A DNA stretch of 64,000 bases from Apodospora peruviana (taxonomy: Eukaryota; Ascomycota; Sordariomycetes; Sordariales; Lasiosphaeriaceae): positions 4,154,001 through 4,218,000 of the forward strand of contig JAUEDM010000002.1 in the NCBI GenBank assembly GCA_033439685.1, in the 5' to 3' direction. Under the pieces are notes generated by a model that saw only the letters and a list, made by a program, of their open reading frames with translations, did not search any database and was not told the origin of the DNA. Position 1 is the first letter of the stretch; every line of letters begins with the position of its first letter. Position numbers and translations under genes: made by a program. Below are positions 41,883-54,112 of the stretch, piece by piece.

Positions 41883-44800
41883 CACTGGGAGAGGAAGGAC
41901 GGGTGCGTGTGCTCTTGTCAAGACATGCCTCGTTGGGGTTGAAATTTCTGGTGTGTGTCACCATTTTCACAGCTTGTCTCTTTGTGGTATTTGGGATTGT
42001 GACATTGCTATCTCGAACATACCGGCTAGTAGCAGCGGTGGTGATGTTACTGGTATGCCTCGTCGGCGAAATGAATCCTGATCACCACACCCTCCCGATT
42101 GTCGGTCTGCGCCACATCGTCTCATGTTTTCCTCGAGCCACTGGCCCATTTCTCAACCCTTTCGGAACATCAACCGCACCCCCTGCGTCCGACCTAGAAT
42201 ATCGGAACGGCTTCATCATGTCGGCGCGTGGTGTGGGCTGCAGCCAAAAGGAGGGCCCATCTGCAGCCTCGTCTAGACACGCTTTTTTTCTGTCCTGCAA
42301 TCTGATCAGTCGCTCCATTGACTTGTCATTTAAAGCACCGTTCTTGAACTGGGCGGTGGTTAGGCTGACAACATGTAGAAGCTGCCTGGCAAAGTCTGAC
42401 AGGCATCAAGGACCTTATTAGGTAGACACATCTGAAAGAAATTTTAACCGAAATGAGAAGTAGAGAATGCGCAGGTCCACAGGCACAAAGTCATCGTGGC
42501 CCTCTGCGTCCCGTTCCGCCTCGGTACGCCCTGTGTCGGTTGGCCCGAAACCCGACCACCCCATGGTGCAGCCCACCAGACACCGGGCGTTAAAGCGCGC
42601 GCCACTCAGCTCGTCTCTTGTTTCTTTCTTTTCTGACAGGGATAATTTCTTGCTTGTGTAGTTTTGATCGCCGTCAGGGTAGAGGTTGGGGGACCTGGCA
42701 GGTAGGAAATGTACCTAGGGACACAGGCCCCGTTCTACGCCTGGCTTCTTAGTTGGAAACCAGTGAGCGTGAATCAACCGGAATCTTGGAGGCCACTGTT
42801 GATAATGTTGGCAAACACGAACATAGGCCAAGAATATGTTTATAGTTGTGTTTGGATCAGATCCTTCCGAGTGTTGGACTTCGCTCGTATGATCATGTGA
42901 AATCGCATGTGACGAGCTCGAGCTGTCAAGTCTCGATGACGAAGAATGTCTTGGACTTGGTACATTATCCCTTGCAAGAGGATGGAACATTCGAGAAGGT
43001 CCACCAGTAGACCCATGGACCGCTCACCGCCCCTTGCCACGTTCCTTTCCCAGTACCTCGTATGCCGGATTTGGCAGCCACTGGCTCTTCTCAAACCTGG
43101 AGATGAGATGCTGTGATCCGGGCCGTTTGTTGACGACCGACTCTTGCATGTAGGCCAGCTCAAAGGGCCACCAACCCATTATGCATTAACAACATTTCTT
43201 CTATCATTGGATGTGAGAGTGTATCACCACCACACATAACCAGAGGCTGGTCAAAGGAAACATGTCGGCGAATCGTTGGTCAGCCAAGGTAGGTACGTAC
43301 CTATACGAGTAGTACAACGAAATAGCTGGTCAGAGATAGCTTCGATAAGACACGATCCCAATCCTCACCCTTCGTTGCCCAATCACCTCTGTCCTTGTCA
43401 CTTGACAAAGCCAATATGCCGTCCCCCATTCTCCCGTCCCCCGACGTGTTCGTCGGTGAGACAAGCCAACGTCTCTACCTGGTATTCAGGCAGGGTTTTG
43501 TTCACTCGGACACCTGAGATGTGACCCCCACCCATCCCCTACAATGAGACAACGGGCACAGGGCCCTTTGCAGCCCTATTTATGAAGATCTGATACTCTG
43601 CCTGGCTTGGTGGTACATCAGATGTTGGAGGGAGGGGACCCGTTGTCATGCTAATACGGCACTCCAACCGGACAACTACACCTGGGCTGTAAACCGCTCC
43701 AGTAGGTTGTAGACGAATTGTCAAGATGAACATCCATATCCACATCCCCTCCAAATCGATTATCGATGGCCACCGGGTTGATCTTGCTGTATACATCGGC
43801 TAGGGGTAATCCCACAGGAGTTACTCTATCTACCCCCATCATGCGCTCTGCCGATTACCCTCACCATACTTCTCACCGCTCGAGTCCCCGTTGACTGGCT
43901 GATCTTTTCTTCCTCCCGGATATGGCACCGGGCGGTTCTTTGCCTCCGTTGCGGACGCTGAGCTGGCACTTGCTACTTCGCCTCTCTGCGGCCAACGCAA
44001 GCTTCATTCAGCTAGCTCTGTTACTTGTCACATTTTTCTTCATCCGGAACGCCAGAGCCGGTAGGCTTCTTCTCCACAACGCGAATGAGCAGTCTTTCGA
44101 CACCTCAAAACGTGTCGGGAGACCTGTTCTCACATCCGGGCTAGCTGTCTCGCCGGGACTGTTCTCGGCCGGCGATCATCAGCGGGTACCTACTTACTGT
44201 TTGATGCCGTCGTTTGCTCATCTCCCTTCCTTTCTTTGCTTCTTTCCCTCCGCCTGCTCAGTTTCCGGTTGCGTATAATAAGAGAATTGGCAGAGATGCC
44301 TTGCATATTCTTTCCGTGTCTTCAACCTCGATGTTGACTTCCCCCCATCCCCACCATTGTCTTACGGCTGCTCATCTTGAAGCCACCACCGAAGCTCGAA
44401 GAAACAAACATGGCGTCAGTATTCTGTCTCAGACCATTTCGTGCCCTACCTCCGCTAACGCAGCCTTCTTTCAGGGCTCACCGCAGCCTGACAGCACCCG
44501 ACCCCATGGGGGAGGATCTCAATGGTGTGGGAGCTTGGTCAGACGGGATACCGATTCCCTCCACTGGCCAAGCCCCCGTCCCCGGCAGCTTGGACAGTGG
44601 TGCGTATCCTTTGGCACACTGCTGTTCCCAAAAAAATTCTTCCCGCATTTCTCGCCGAGCACACCAAACTTACCCCATTTCGCACGCGCCCACACTCACT
44701 TTTCTTTCCATCTCCTGGCCTTGATTTTTACCTGCATAACCGTTCTTTGCTAACTGTTATGCCGAAGAAAATGAGATTGACAGATATGTCTATGCCATAG

Positions 44801-45532
44801 TTGAATGGCTGTTTGTCTGGGATTCAGCCCCGCAGATGTTGGGTAAACTTTTCTGTCCCAATACCCTTCCTTGGACATCCTTTCGTGTTCACCACGGTAG
44901 GACCTGCGGGTGTGAGTGGGAATAAAACACGGCGTCAACCTGTCATGTGGGATTTTTTCTTTTTGGCTGTTGGGAGCACGAGCCCAACCTACCGGATACC
45001 ACTTCAATTTGCACACCACGGGCGTTGACTCGTGCCACCCCAGCCAACATAGAGCACCGGCCACCCCCTTTTGGTCCAACAACCCAGTGATGCTGGAGTC
45101 CGATAAATTCACAGAAGCATTGCGTTTGTCTACCTGTATATAGACTGCCAGAACACAAAACATGGTGCCCCATGCTCCCAGCAGAGGAGTGGTCTCCAAC
45201 CACCTGCCCATTCCTCGGCGTCGTAATTACATGACAGCCGACATTGTCTGAAACTACCACCCTGTAAACAAGGACTTACTGGCCTACAGAAGACAAGATG
45301 CGCTGTAACTACCAGTATACCTTCCTGTTGGGCACAAATATGTGCTACAGAAGATGCCCGCCATGGAAAGGGGGGCGCGGTGCCTGATTCTGCTTGGGTC
45401 GTGTCCAGATGGTAGGGCTCTGGCACGTGGCTTATTGGATGGCACTCCCCATTGTTCCAGCTCTATTATGGGGCTGACATATCTCACAGAAGCACAGGAC
45501 CGACTTTTATGAAAGCAGATCCCCCATTTTTG

Positions 45533-45558
45533 CCCCCCCCCCCCCCCCCCCCCCCCCC
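45533..45558. repeat. Poly(C) tract, 26 nt
   Basis: Unbroken run of 26 C on the plus strand within non-coding DNA. Confidence 0.9.
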
Positions 45559-46449
45559 AAAGATTACTCTCCCTTTTTGTTTGCCCCTGAACTTCGAGCC
45601 CAAACCGCGTGCTTTTGTCACCATCATCCTCTAATTAGCTGACCATCAAACAAACAAGCTACTCATCTGCCATCAACGATTCATCTTGTACAGCTACCAT
45701 CGCAAGTGACTGTCTCGTTCGCCATGATGGCTTCGACAACCGCGTTACTTCATCACCACTTCCTTTCTCGTCGTTCACCCCACCGAGAATGATCTTCGAG
45801 CGAGCCTGACACGACTACAAGACGGAAGTACCTAGCCTCCTCCCACGGCGGAAAATTGGCATGATTAGGCAAAGCTATGTTCTTCCATCACCGGCAATCC
45901 TGGATACCTGATGTAGGACTTTGTCGTCGTTTCTTCATTGTCAACCGCTGTTCTCGTATATCTGCTGCCACCGACAACTAACAATCCTCAGAAAAAGTTC
46001 ACCACCCCTTGCGCATCGATATCACCAACAGAACCTACCCAGACCCTCAAGATTCAAACTTACCGAGTCGGTCACGTTCCTAAGAGCGCCCTCCTTCAAA
46101 CGTCCAGCTCACTCGACAAATATCCATCGTCGGGTGACCCGCGGTGCTTGGGTCTCGATGCTGAGCCCGAAGAAGCCGGGGCCGTTGCTGGCTTGGAGCA
46201 ACGCCTTCAGATGCCCAGGGATGCATATAATAAGTAGAGAAGCCATATTTATGGGCTTCAACTCATCCTGTAATATCTCTCTCTTTACTTTTGTGTTTTG
46301 AAGGGAGGGAGAGTTGTTATACCACACCGTACAGGAGGATACAATCAACAGCCTCACTCAAGGTATCCATCCTTGTGAGGCTGTAAGGTTAGTCAATCAA
46401 CTTGAACAGCCTGGGCATGGTTCATGCACATCTTGCAAGCAACTTGATG

Positions 46450-47750
46450 TTATGGAACTACGCAAGAGTTCTTCACATAAAGCGCCGCATCTTGGTCGCT
46501 TATCTCGGGGTTAAGGACCGTATTTTGTGGTAGGGACGGGTTGAGCACCGCCGGTCTGCCGAGACCGACCATGTCGCAGTGGCCGCCCGCGACGGCGGAC
46601 TCCATACCCTGCCGGCTGCGGAAACCGCCTGTCACCAGCAAGGGGGTATCTGGGAACTTGGAGCGAATAGCGCTGGCGAACTCAGGAAGAAAGCCTCGCG
46701 GGCGTTGGTGCGGACGCTGCTGGATGACTTCTCTGGTGGTGTGGATGCGCCAGTCCCAAAGGTCATCTGTTGTGTTGTTCATATCAGCGGCTCAACTCCC
46801 ACCAATTTAGTTCCATCTTAAGGGGGATAACGGACCTGCGGATCTTCAAAACTCCCACCACTAATATCTAAATAATCCACCCCGGCAGCCATGATCAACC
46901 TCAACTGCGCAATACCAACCTCCAACTCCCGCTCCGACTGGTGATCGACACTATTGATCTTGAGACCAACACAAAACCCCTTGGGCGTGACCCGCCTCAC
47001 CGCCTTCACCACATCGACCACGATTTTGGCCCGCTTCTCCGCCGATCCGCCGTAGTCGTCCGTCCGAAGATTCGACCTCGCCGACAAGAACTGACTGCGC
47101 CCGCAGAAACCCGTGCACCGCATGGATCTCCACCCCCTTGAAGCCGGCCTCCGCACAGATCCGAGCCGATGCGGCGAACCGCGCGACCAGCCCGCCGCCT
47201 AGGCTTATGGGTACTGCCGACGGGGCGACGGTTTTGCTGAAGAAGCTGCGTTTCCCTGCGGCGATTGCCGGCCTGGATGGTTGAGCTGCAAAATGGCCGA
47301 TGTACCGCTACCGCTGCAAGCCTTTGCTAAACCTGTGAAGGCTTCTAGAGTGGTTGCCTCTGGGATGGACGAAGAGGAGGGGTCGTGATCATGTCGGCCG
47401 GGGTGCCGAGGTGCAACGCGTCGATCTGGGCGTTGCCTTTTGTATGGAGCAAGGTTTAGAGTAGCCCCTTATTTGAATTGAGATGGAGAGAGGGACATAA
47501 AGTCTGTACCTGCGAGAATCATCCCCCAACCGCCCTCGGCCCATTTCCGATAGAGCGTAAATAATTCTTCGTTTGGTAACCCGTCGTCGTGAGCCGAAGT
47601 CTCAGACATGGCTGACTTGACAAGCCTACTGGAGAGCGTGAGGCCGCATTTGGGGGTTATCGGTTTCGCGATCTCCAGCTTGGCAACTGTTGTTGTTGTT
47701 GTTGTTGTTGTTGTTGTGGTGGTGGTGGTGGTGGTGGTGGTGGTGGTCAT
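46450..47750 (-). pseudogene. NADH:flavin oxidoreductase (old yellow enzyme), broken
   Basis: Starts at ATG 47750 with about 20 threonines, then the OYE beginning (ITPKCGLTLSSRLVKSAMSE, WAEGGWGMILAG) and an intron to GNAQIDALHLGTPADMI. After that the family frame shifts repeatedly: IPEATTLEAFTGLAKA, then PAIAAGKRSFFSKTVAPSAVP, then CAEAGFKGVEIHAVHGFL, then SQFLSARSNLRTDDYGG. About 25 residues are missing after GLVAR. After LDISGGSFEDPQ another intron leads to MTFGTGASTPPEK, then a one-base loss before EFASAIRSKFPDTPLLVTGGF. The C-terminus ends early after DAALYVKNS. Several frame breaks plus the internal deletion make this a pseudogene rather than a sequencing artefact. Confidence 0.85.
47688..47747 (-). 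repeat. ACC/AAC codon microsatellite (poly-Thr/Asn-like tract)
   Basis: A run of GTT then GGT trinucleotides on the plus strand encodes about 20 threonines (ACC and ACA/AAC on the minus strand) right after the OYE start codon. Replication slippage here is frame neutral. Confidence 0.8.
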
Positions 47751-48774
47751 CTCTGCTCCCGTCCAGTCCAAGGAAGATGTAAAGAGCAAGATTGTGTGCC
47801 AAAGCGTGGTGATGGTAGTGTTTCAAAATTCGTGTTCACGTATCGCGGGCCACTTCAAGTTGGCGTTGAAACATCGAAACAAAACAAAACAAAACAAAAC
47901 AAAACAAGGGGGGAACCTCGACTCTAAATACAAGCACTGCAGCTTGTCCTCACTTTCAGAGTACACCTGAAGCCGGTTTAAAGCGAGACACGGGCCGAGG
48001 TCAACATACTCCATTTTGCGACTCTGTCTAATATTGTTTTGGGAGGAAGGTGGCTCGCTCTCGGGGCTTGATGGGGCCGGGCCAGGGCTTCGCGGATGAA
48101 TAACTCCCTCCGTTGGAGACCGCCGGTAACTTCGCCCGCTCCGTATTTGCCTATACGCTCCACTCGACCGATTGCCAACTCCTTTGGATGCTCGGAATTG
48201 CGGAGTGCCAGAGTGTACGCAAAAGAGGTTTATCAGTAAAATAAAGGATTGTATTTCACAATGATCACTAAGAACGGTAATATGAATCATAGCACTGCAG
48301 GTTGTTCTTAACTCCTTAGACCTTGTGCAAATACCAGAGGTTTTATTATGATACATGATTTGATGAGGCTTGACTTCATTGGCTACAAAGCCGGCCCGGT
48401 GTATCCCTCTTTCTCATATTTTGTAGACCTCTATAGACCGCAAAGAACCAAGATATTCAATGATCAGATTCCCTTCCCAGCAATATTTTCGTCTTTGCAG
48501 ATGGAACTCATATTTATTACGTACATTGGCACCAGGAAAGGTGCGGGAGGGCAACGTAGCTCACATGAGACGTCACAAGCGTTAGTAGATCAGGGTTTAA
48601 TGAGATTGTCAAATCATTGGTGGCAATACCATTCATATTCCATGTTACCAACTTTCCCATATCGACTTTCAGGTCCTGTGACGTAGAATCCCCGTAGCAG
48701 CCAGCCCTGTAACGCCCAAACTCCCAAACAACAAGCCCCATTGTGTCCAGTCATCAAGAAGCATACGTGTGCAC
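47751..48774. other. Intergenic, about 1 kb
   Basis: No gene seen apart from the AAAAC microsatellite given separately. Confidence 0.5.
47876..47907. repeat. (AAAAC)n microsatellite
   Basis: About five to six AAAAC units (starts CGAAACAAAACAAAAC) in non-coding DNA. Confidence 0.85.
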
Positions 48775-49617
48775 TTAGACCTTGAAACCGCGCGACCTTC
48801 TGCGGCCACGAGCCTTCTCAAACTTCCGACCCTTCGAGGCCACATACGGCTTCTTGTGCTTGTGCGGGCCGAACCCAAAGTGCTTCACAGCCTCACGCGA
48901 GTTCTTGGGTCCGCGGAGGAGCAGGGTGTTGGCGCCCGTGGGCTTCTCGAGCGCGAGCTGGTCGAGGGTGAGGGCCTGGCCACCGGCCTTCTCGATGCGC
49001 GCGCGCGCGGTGGTGGTAAACCGCAGGGCGGCGACGCTGGTCTTGGGGACCTCATGGAGACGATTGTCGTCGGTGACGGTACCGACGACCACGACCGTCT
49101 TTTTCTCGTTGCCGTTCTTGAGGTTCTTGGCGATCCGGGACAGTGAGACGGGTGGCCGGTTGATGCGGCTGTTGAACAGGCGGCGCAGGACGACCTTGTT
49201 GAAGCTGCTGTCGGTGCGGCGGGCGAGGAAGCGGTAGAGCTTCACGAGCAACTTGAGGTAGACGTTGTCGCTGGAACACGTTTGCGTGGACTGGTTAGAA
49301 AACCAGTTTGGTCAAGGAAGGCAGGCCGTCCAGAGGGCAGAATTTGTAGGCTGGGATGCTTACCTCTTTGGAGCGGTGCGGTGCGTCTTCCGCACATGGT
49401 GTACGTTCAAGTCAATACCTTTTGGAGGCAAGCAAGGTCAGCGACTTAATCTAGTATGCTCAGAATGACGAGCTCGACTGGAAGAACTCCAGGAGCACAA
49501 AGATGCCATTTGATGGGGTCGCAGAAGGACTTGATTGACATGCAATCAAAGTCTCATCCACTCGCACACAGAAGCCCAGGAAGCCAAAGCCTCGAAAGAA
49601 TCCTCTTACATACCCAT
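48775..49617 (-). CDS. rpl18: 60S ribosomal protein eL18
   Basis: Exons 49617-49614 (ATGG only), 49418-49364 and 49270-48775 give 184 residues, the usual length. N-terminus MGIDLNVHHVRKTHRTAPKS-DNVYLKLLVKLYRFLARRT, centre NRPPVSLSRIAKNLKNGN, TVVVVGTVTDD, and the C-terminal basic tail FGFGPHKHKKPYVASKGRKFEKARGRRRSRGFKV are all eL18. It is a structural protein of the large subunit. The start lies in a 4-nt exon followed by a 195-nt intron with donor GTATGT; a ribosomal gene with its first intron right behind the ATG is common in fungi. The third exon begins after TTCCAG at 49271. Confidence 0.95.
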
Positions 49618-50125
49618 TTTGTCGGTTGTTTGCCGTCGTGGACGTCTAGTTAGAGCGCTGACTTGCCCGTGGGGTTGATGGGTGGATGATGCAAACGAAT
49701 CCACGACAAGTCTGGGTAGGAGATTTGTCGGGATACCCTGAATTTCAAGTTCAACAGATCTGTGGGCGGTGGGAGCAGGCAATTAGGGCACGTGCATTTT
49801 CCATCTTGGCCCCTAACCCTGGTAACTCGGAGCTCTGAGTCCGGCCCCACTGCTCGGACGACACGGTCGCTCTGACAGTGTATTCCGTACCTAGAATGGC
49901 ATTGGTCGGCATCTTAAAAGCCATTGGTGTGATGATTAAATTTTCTACTCATTCTTTACGGGCTGCTGGGCAGTGTATTTCATGCTGCTTGCACCACGCG
50001 AAATCTTCCTAATGGACTCAAGATCTGAAAACGGACGCGACATCCAAAGGTTATCCGGAAGGAGCAACAGCCGCATACTACGGACACCTATGTAGTTCTA
50101 GTAGAGCCTTAAGTAGGAACGACTC
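49618..50125. other. Promoter of eL18 and 3' flank of the regulator
   Basis: About 500 nt; no gene. Contains CA-rich and TC-rich patches near the eL18 start. Confidence 0.5.
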
Positions 50126-52030
50126 TCAGTCCACCCATATCCCCATGTCGACCCCGGAGACATCAGAGCACGTCATTTGGCAAATCTGCCGGATTCTCCC
50201 CACGCCGACCCTGCGTCCTCCCGCCGCCTGGTGCTCGAGAAGCACAAACTCCAACGCGCTTCGGAGCCCGGGGCTCGTCAACCTTTCGAAAACCCAGTCT
50301 TCCTTGAACTTCCCGGCCACTTCAATGCCAGCCCAGAACAAGGGCCACTGCAGCCGGTCGGTTTGCCCCTTGTCCCGCGTCGTCAAGCTCTTCTGAATGA
50401 GCACGATCAAAGCCTCGACCATTTCCGTAATACTCTGTTCCTCCCCATCCAAGGTCAACCTGAGCGGCTCACCTTTCGGAATTTCTCTACCACCCTCCGG
50501 TACACTGCACCGAAACCAGTAGATGCATAGAGCATAAAAATTCGCGACGGCCCAATCGCTGTTGGCCAGTAACCTGTTCCGCACGCGAGCGCTCGACTCG
50601 GCCAACCCAAACACTGAGCGAGTCGAGGACTTGCGCCGAAGTGCCTCTATCTTGACCTTGATGGCGCGGCTCATGGCGGGGCTGAAGGGAAAAGATTGCA
50701 ACGACGCCTCGTTGAGTTCCTGGACGAGCACCCAAGTGTGGTGGATCAGCTTCAACGGGCTCGAGTTCTTGATATCATCTTCCTTCTCCTCATCCGGATA
50801 CATGTCCCAGTTCAGCTTCAAAGTCTCCATCGACACTTTGTACATGGCGAATATGCCCTGGGGCGCCTTCGACCTCGCGAGCAGGCGAGCCATGATACCG
50901 CCACTTCCCTGAAAGCCGGCTTGCGCGTCAACCCAGAAGAGCCAAGTGGTTAGCCGAGCGAGGAGGGCCTTGCGTTCTGGGGTGTATTTCGGGCCGGGCG
51001 GAGCAAGCGCCGTCGATGCCTCAGACAAAATCTCGTATAGCCGAGAGTGGCAGATGTACTCGGACATCAACTCACTCAGGGCACTGTACGCAATACGCAG
51101 CTTGGCCGGCCGGCGGCGTTGGTATAGGTACAGGAACCAGAAGGATGCCATGACCTCGAGCGGATCGGAGTCTGGGTTGAGAATGGTCCCGGCCAACAGC
51201 CGGCGGCCCCGCTTGTAATTATCTTCGGCGTTGTCCAGTATCGGACTGTAGGCGCCACCGACGTTCCAGCCGACCTCGCCGGACGATGCGGCGAGCAGAA
51301 GATGTAGGACAGTCGGACTTGTGCGCGCTATCTTCATGATAATCGCGTGTGTCGACCACATGGGCGACTTGCTGCCGAAACCGAAGGCGATCTCGCTTCT
51401 GTAGTAGTTGAGAGCTTGGCGATCTTCTTCAGTGAGAGGAGCCACGCTGGGTAGGCTGGCCAGGAAGCCAGTTGGGTCGTTTATCGGGAGCGGAGGAAAG
51501 AGCCACGTCAAAGGATCTATGGCTTCGACAATACCCTCGCATGGAGCAATGAAGCCAAAGGAGCTGATAGAGGTGGTGGTGGCAGGGTCGAGGATACCGT
51601 CCTCGACCCCGGAGACGGACAAAGAAGTATCAAGCTCGTCATGTTCGAGGGTGGCGGATATCTCTTCCTCAGGTGATGATGACGGCCCGCCCAGATCAGA
51701 GTTGTCGGTGATGAATGCTGCATTTCTGCCTGGCTTTATCTGCTTTGGGGGCCTACTCTTTGCCTCTCTCTTCTTTTGTTCCTTTCGTTCCCTTGACGAT
51801 GGGGGTCTGCTCCAGTCGCACGCCAGTGACAGACGTCGGCAGTGAAAGCAAGTTGGTCTTACCTCATCACACTTGACTCGGCGCTTTCGGCACGTCGAGC
51901 ACCCTGGGGACAGTATACTGCGTTAGTCAACATTGCCTCCAAAGCAATAACGGATGACGACCTTACCAGTCTTAGTTCTCGTCCTCTTCAGCCGACTGTC
52001 TTCGAGTGCCCCCATGGATAATGGCGACAT
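50126..52030 (-). CDS. Zn2Cys6 transcription factor
   Basis: Exons 52030-51967 and 51903-50126 encode 613 residues. The zinc cluster starts right after the 63-nt intron: C23, C26, C33, C40, C43 and C50 (CSTCRKRRVKCDEVRPTC, then FHCRRLSLAC) bind two zinc ions. A basic linker follows (SSRERKEQKKREAKSR), then an acidic stretch (SSSPEEEISATLEHDE) and about 450 residues of the fungal-specific regulator region (NYYRSEIAFGFGSKS, ILNPDSDPLEVMASFWFLYLYQ, LTTWLFWVDAQAGFQGSGG). The start ATG at 52030 adds five residues to the internal ATG at 52015. Divergent from the M20 amidohydrolase with an 864-nt shared spacer, so it could control that gene; target unknown. Confidence 0.9.
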
Positions 52031-52894
52031 CTTGACCCAGAAGTGATGTGGGTACCCCTAACAGAGACAACTTAGCTGATGTGCACAACTCGATGACTTG
52101 AACTAGGTAACTGACGATGTGTGGGATCACGAAGCGAGAGGCGATTCTGGCGATGGTCAAGACTTCGTCGTAACTCGGCAAAGGGCGGAGCGGGGACCCA
52201 TTTAAGCTTGCTGTTCCGTCCAGTGTCGCCGACTCTGTCTAGCTCTCACCCATCTAGATCAAGTGAGGCTCCCTCCCTCTGTCGTCCCATGCGGGGTTTC
52301 CATTGACATGTCCTGCTCAGCCTCATTTTGACCGCTGCCGTTGCTGCTTATCGGGCCTGGGAATGCCCGTCGCTAATTCTGACCAATCGAATTACACCGT
52401 CGCTTGACACCGCCAATATGGCGATTCTGCTCTTGAACAGTGTTATCGACAGAACCCCCGGAGGGTAGGAGAAACAGTGATTCTGCCTTGTCGGCTTCCC
52501 AACTCAATTGGAGTCTTCGAACTAACAGGCTATTGGCCGAGTTTGCCGATCGCTTTCTCAAACTGCAGCAGAACAAACGATGGACAATCTTGCTCTGATG
52601 CTGAGTGGCGGCGGATCAATGGCGGGGATGCGGGGCAAACATTGCGGACTCGGCTGTCACTTTCTCTCCGTCGGTTGAGTTTCGAATCGCAAGCCGACAC
52701 TTCTCTTCCCACTTGGAATTGCACTCTTGAATTTACTTGGACTCGCGACTACCGATAACTTGGCTCTGTGAATTAGATAAAGCTCCTGGCGTGGCCTGCA
52801 GTTGGAAGGAGTGGGCAAGCTCCTCAAGCTCTTTTCACACTCCAGCAAGCCCCCTTAGGTACTATACAAGTCCCAAAAGTAACACACCAGCACA
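52031..52894. promoter_or_regulatory. Shared promoter of regulator and amidohydrolase
   Basis: Intergenic 864 nt between divergent starts. CGG-rich patches occur at 52605-52642 (GGCGGCGGATC, GGCGGGGATGCGGGG), the sort of half-sites Zn2Cys6 proteins use. No clear CGG-N-CCG pair can be asserted. Confidence 0.4.
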
Positions 52895-54112
52895 ATGGCA
52901 CAAGACTGGTCAGACGTTATCAAAGGCGAGATTCTTGCCCGAAACCCCGAAATCGCCTCCATCAACAAACAGATCCACGAAAACCCCGAGCTGGCGTATG
53001 AGGAATATAAAGCTCATGACGACTTCGTCTCGATCCTCAAATCACTTGGCTTCGACGTCACCCCCCGTGCATTTGGCGTCGAAACCGCCTTCTCGGCCGA
53101 GTCCGGCTCTGGTGGCCGTCTCCTCATCTTCAACGCCGAGTATGACGCCCTTCCCGGCATCGGTCATGCATGTGGCCACAACCTGATTGCATCCTCCTCC
53201 TTTGCTTCCTTCCTTGGCGTCGCCGCCGCTCTCAAAGCTTCAGGTATACCGGGCCGTGTCCGCTTGCTGGGGACACCCGCCGAGGAGGGAGGTGGCGGCA
53301 AGCTTAAGATGATCGCGTCGGGTGCCTACAAGGGCGCGGCTGCGTGTCTGATGGTCCACCCCGGGCCAGGCCACAACCTGTCCGGCTCCATACGGGGCGT
53401 GTCGTACGTTCGCATGCTCGCCAACGTCAAGATGCGCGTCTACTTCACCGGCCGGGAATCCCACGCGGCCATTGCGCCATGGGACGGCGTCAACGCGCTG
53501 GACGCTGTATGTCTATCGTACAACGCCATCAGCATGCTCCGCCAACAGATCCACCCTTACGAACGCATCCACGGCGTCTTCCGGTCCGCTGGTGACCGGC
53601 CGAACGTCACCCCGGCCAACTGTTGTGTGGAGTACTACGTCCGCAGTGAGACGCGGTCCGGGGCCGAGCGTCTCTGGCAGAGGGTACTGAAGTGTTTTGA
53701 GGGCGCTGCGCTTGCGACGGGATGCGAGATACGTGTTGAGCCGCTCAATTCGTATGCCGATGTGCGGCCGAATGTATCACTATGCAAGGCATACATGGAT
53801 GTAATGCCTGAGGGGACGGTCTCGTACAGCGAGCCGGCGGATATTCTCGCTGGCAGTACGGATATGGGAGATGTGTGCTATGAGTGCCCTGGATTTCATG
53901 GAGTTTTCGGTATCGGGACCAAGGAAGGAGAGGCGAACCATACCAAGGGGTTTGCTGCGGCCGCCGGGACCGATGATTCGTTTGAGCGGGCTAAGGAGTG
54001 CGGCATGGGGATGGCACTGGTTGGATGGAAGGTCCTGAGTGATGATGAGTTTGCGGAGGAGATGCAGAAGGAATGGGAACAGGATATGAAGCTGGCCGCC
54101 GAGGGCAAGTAA
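52895..54112 (+). CDS. M20-family amidohydrolase (PM20D2-like)
   Basis: Single exon, 405 residues, start MAQDWSDVIKGEILARNPEI with context CACAATGG. Metal-site motifs: FNAEYDALPGIGHACGHNL (H91, H95 region), catalytic Glu pair at PAEEGGGGK (E130, E131), SHAAIAPWDGVNALDAV and the distal GSTDMGDV / NHTKGFAAAAGTDD. The fold is the peptidase M20 / amidohydrolase type. Mammalian PM20D2 hydrolyses dipeptides with basic C-terminal residues; bacterial relatives cleave p-aminobenzoyl-glutamate. The fungal substrate is not known. No signal peptide. Divergent from the Zn2Cys6 gene. Confidence 0.93.
   Translation: MAQDWSDVIKGEILARNPEIASINKQIHENPELAYEEYKAHDDFVSILKSLGFDVTPRAFGVETAFSAESGSGGRLLIFNAEYDALPGIGHACGHNLIASSSFASFLGVAAALKASGIPGRVRLLGTPAEEGGGGKLKMIASGAYKGAAACLMVHPGPGHNLSGSIRGVSYVRMLANVKMRVYFTGRESHAAIAPWDGVNALDAVCLSYNAISMLRQQIHPYERIHGVFRSAGDRPNVTPANCCVEYYVRSETRSGAERLWQRVLKCFEGAALATGCEIRVEPLNSYADVRPNVSLCKAYMDVMPEGTVSYSEPADILAGSTDMGDVCYECPGFHGVFGIGTKEGEANHTKGFAAAAGTDDSFERAKECGMGMALVGWKVLSDDEFAEEMQKEWEQDMKLAAEGK

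Larger units (their letters stand above)
41734..46449. other. Gene-poor 4.7-kb stretch
   Basis: No supported gene. Features seen: a decayed second copy of the P450 3' end (41809-41850), a CAGTGG microsatellite (41836-41882), a TAGGTACGTACCTA-type motif near 43290, and a 26-nt C run (45533-45558). Hydrophobic ORFs at 41903-42421 and 43922-44278 lack family or splice support. Confidence 0.55.

Noticed and set aside
41903..42421. 172-aa hydrophobic plus-strand frame
   Set aside because: No family, no splice support, poor start context; hydrophobicity arises from TTT/GTT-rich DNA.
43922..44278. 118-aa plus-strand frame with a hydrophobic centre
   Set aside because: No homologous motif recognised, ends in low-complexity Phe/Ser; no exon to join.
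47600..47970. Plus-strand frame with a long Val run
   Set aside because: Antisense of the Thr microsatellite of the OYE relic.
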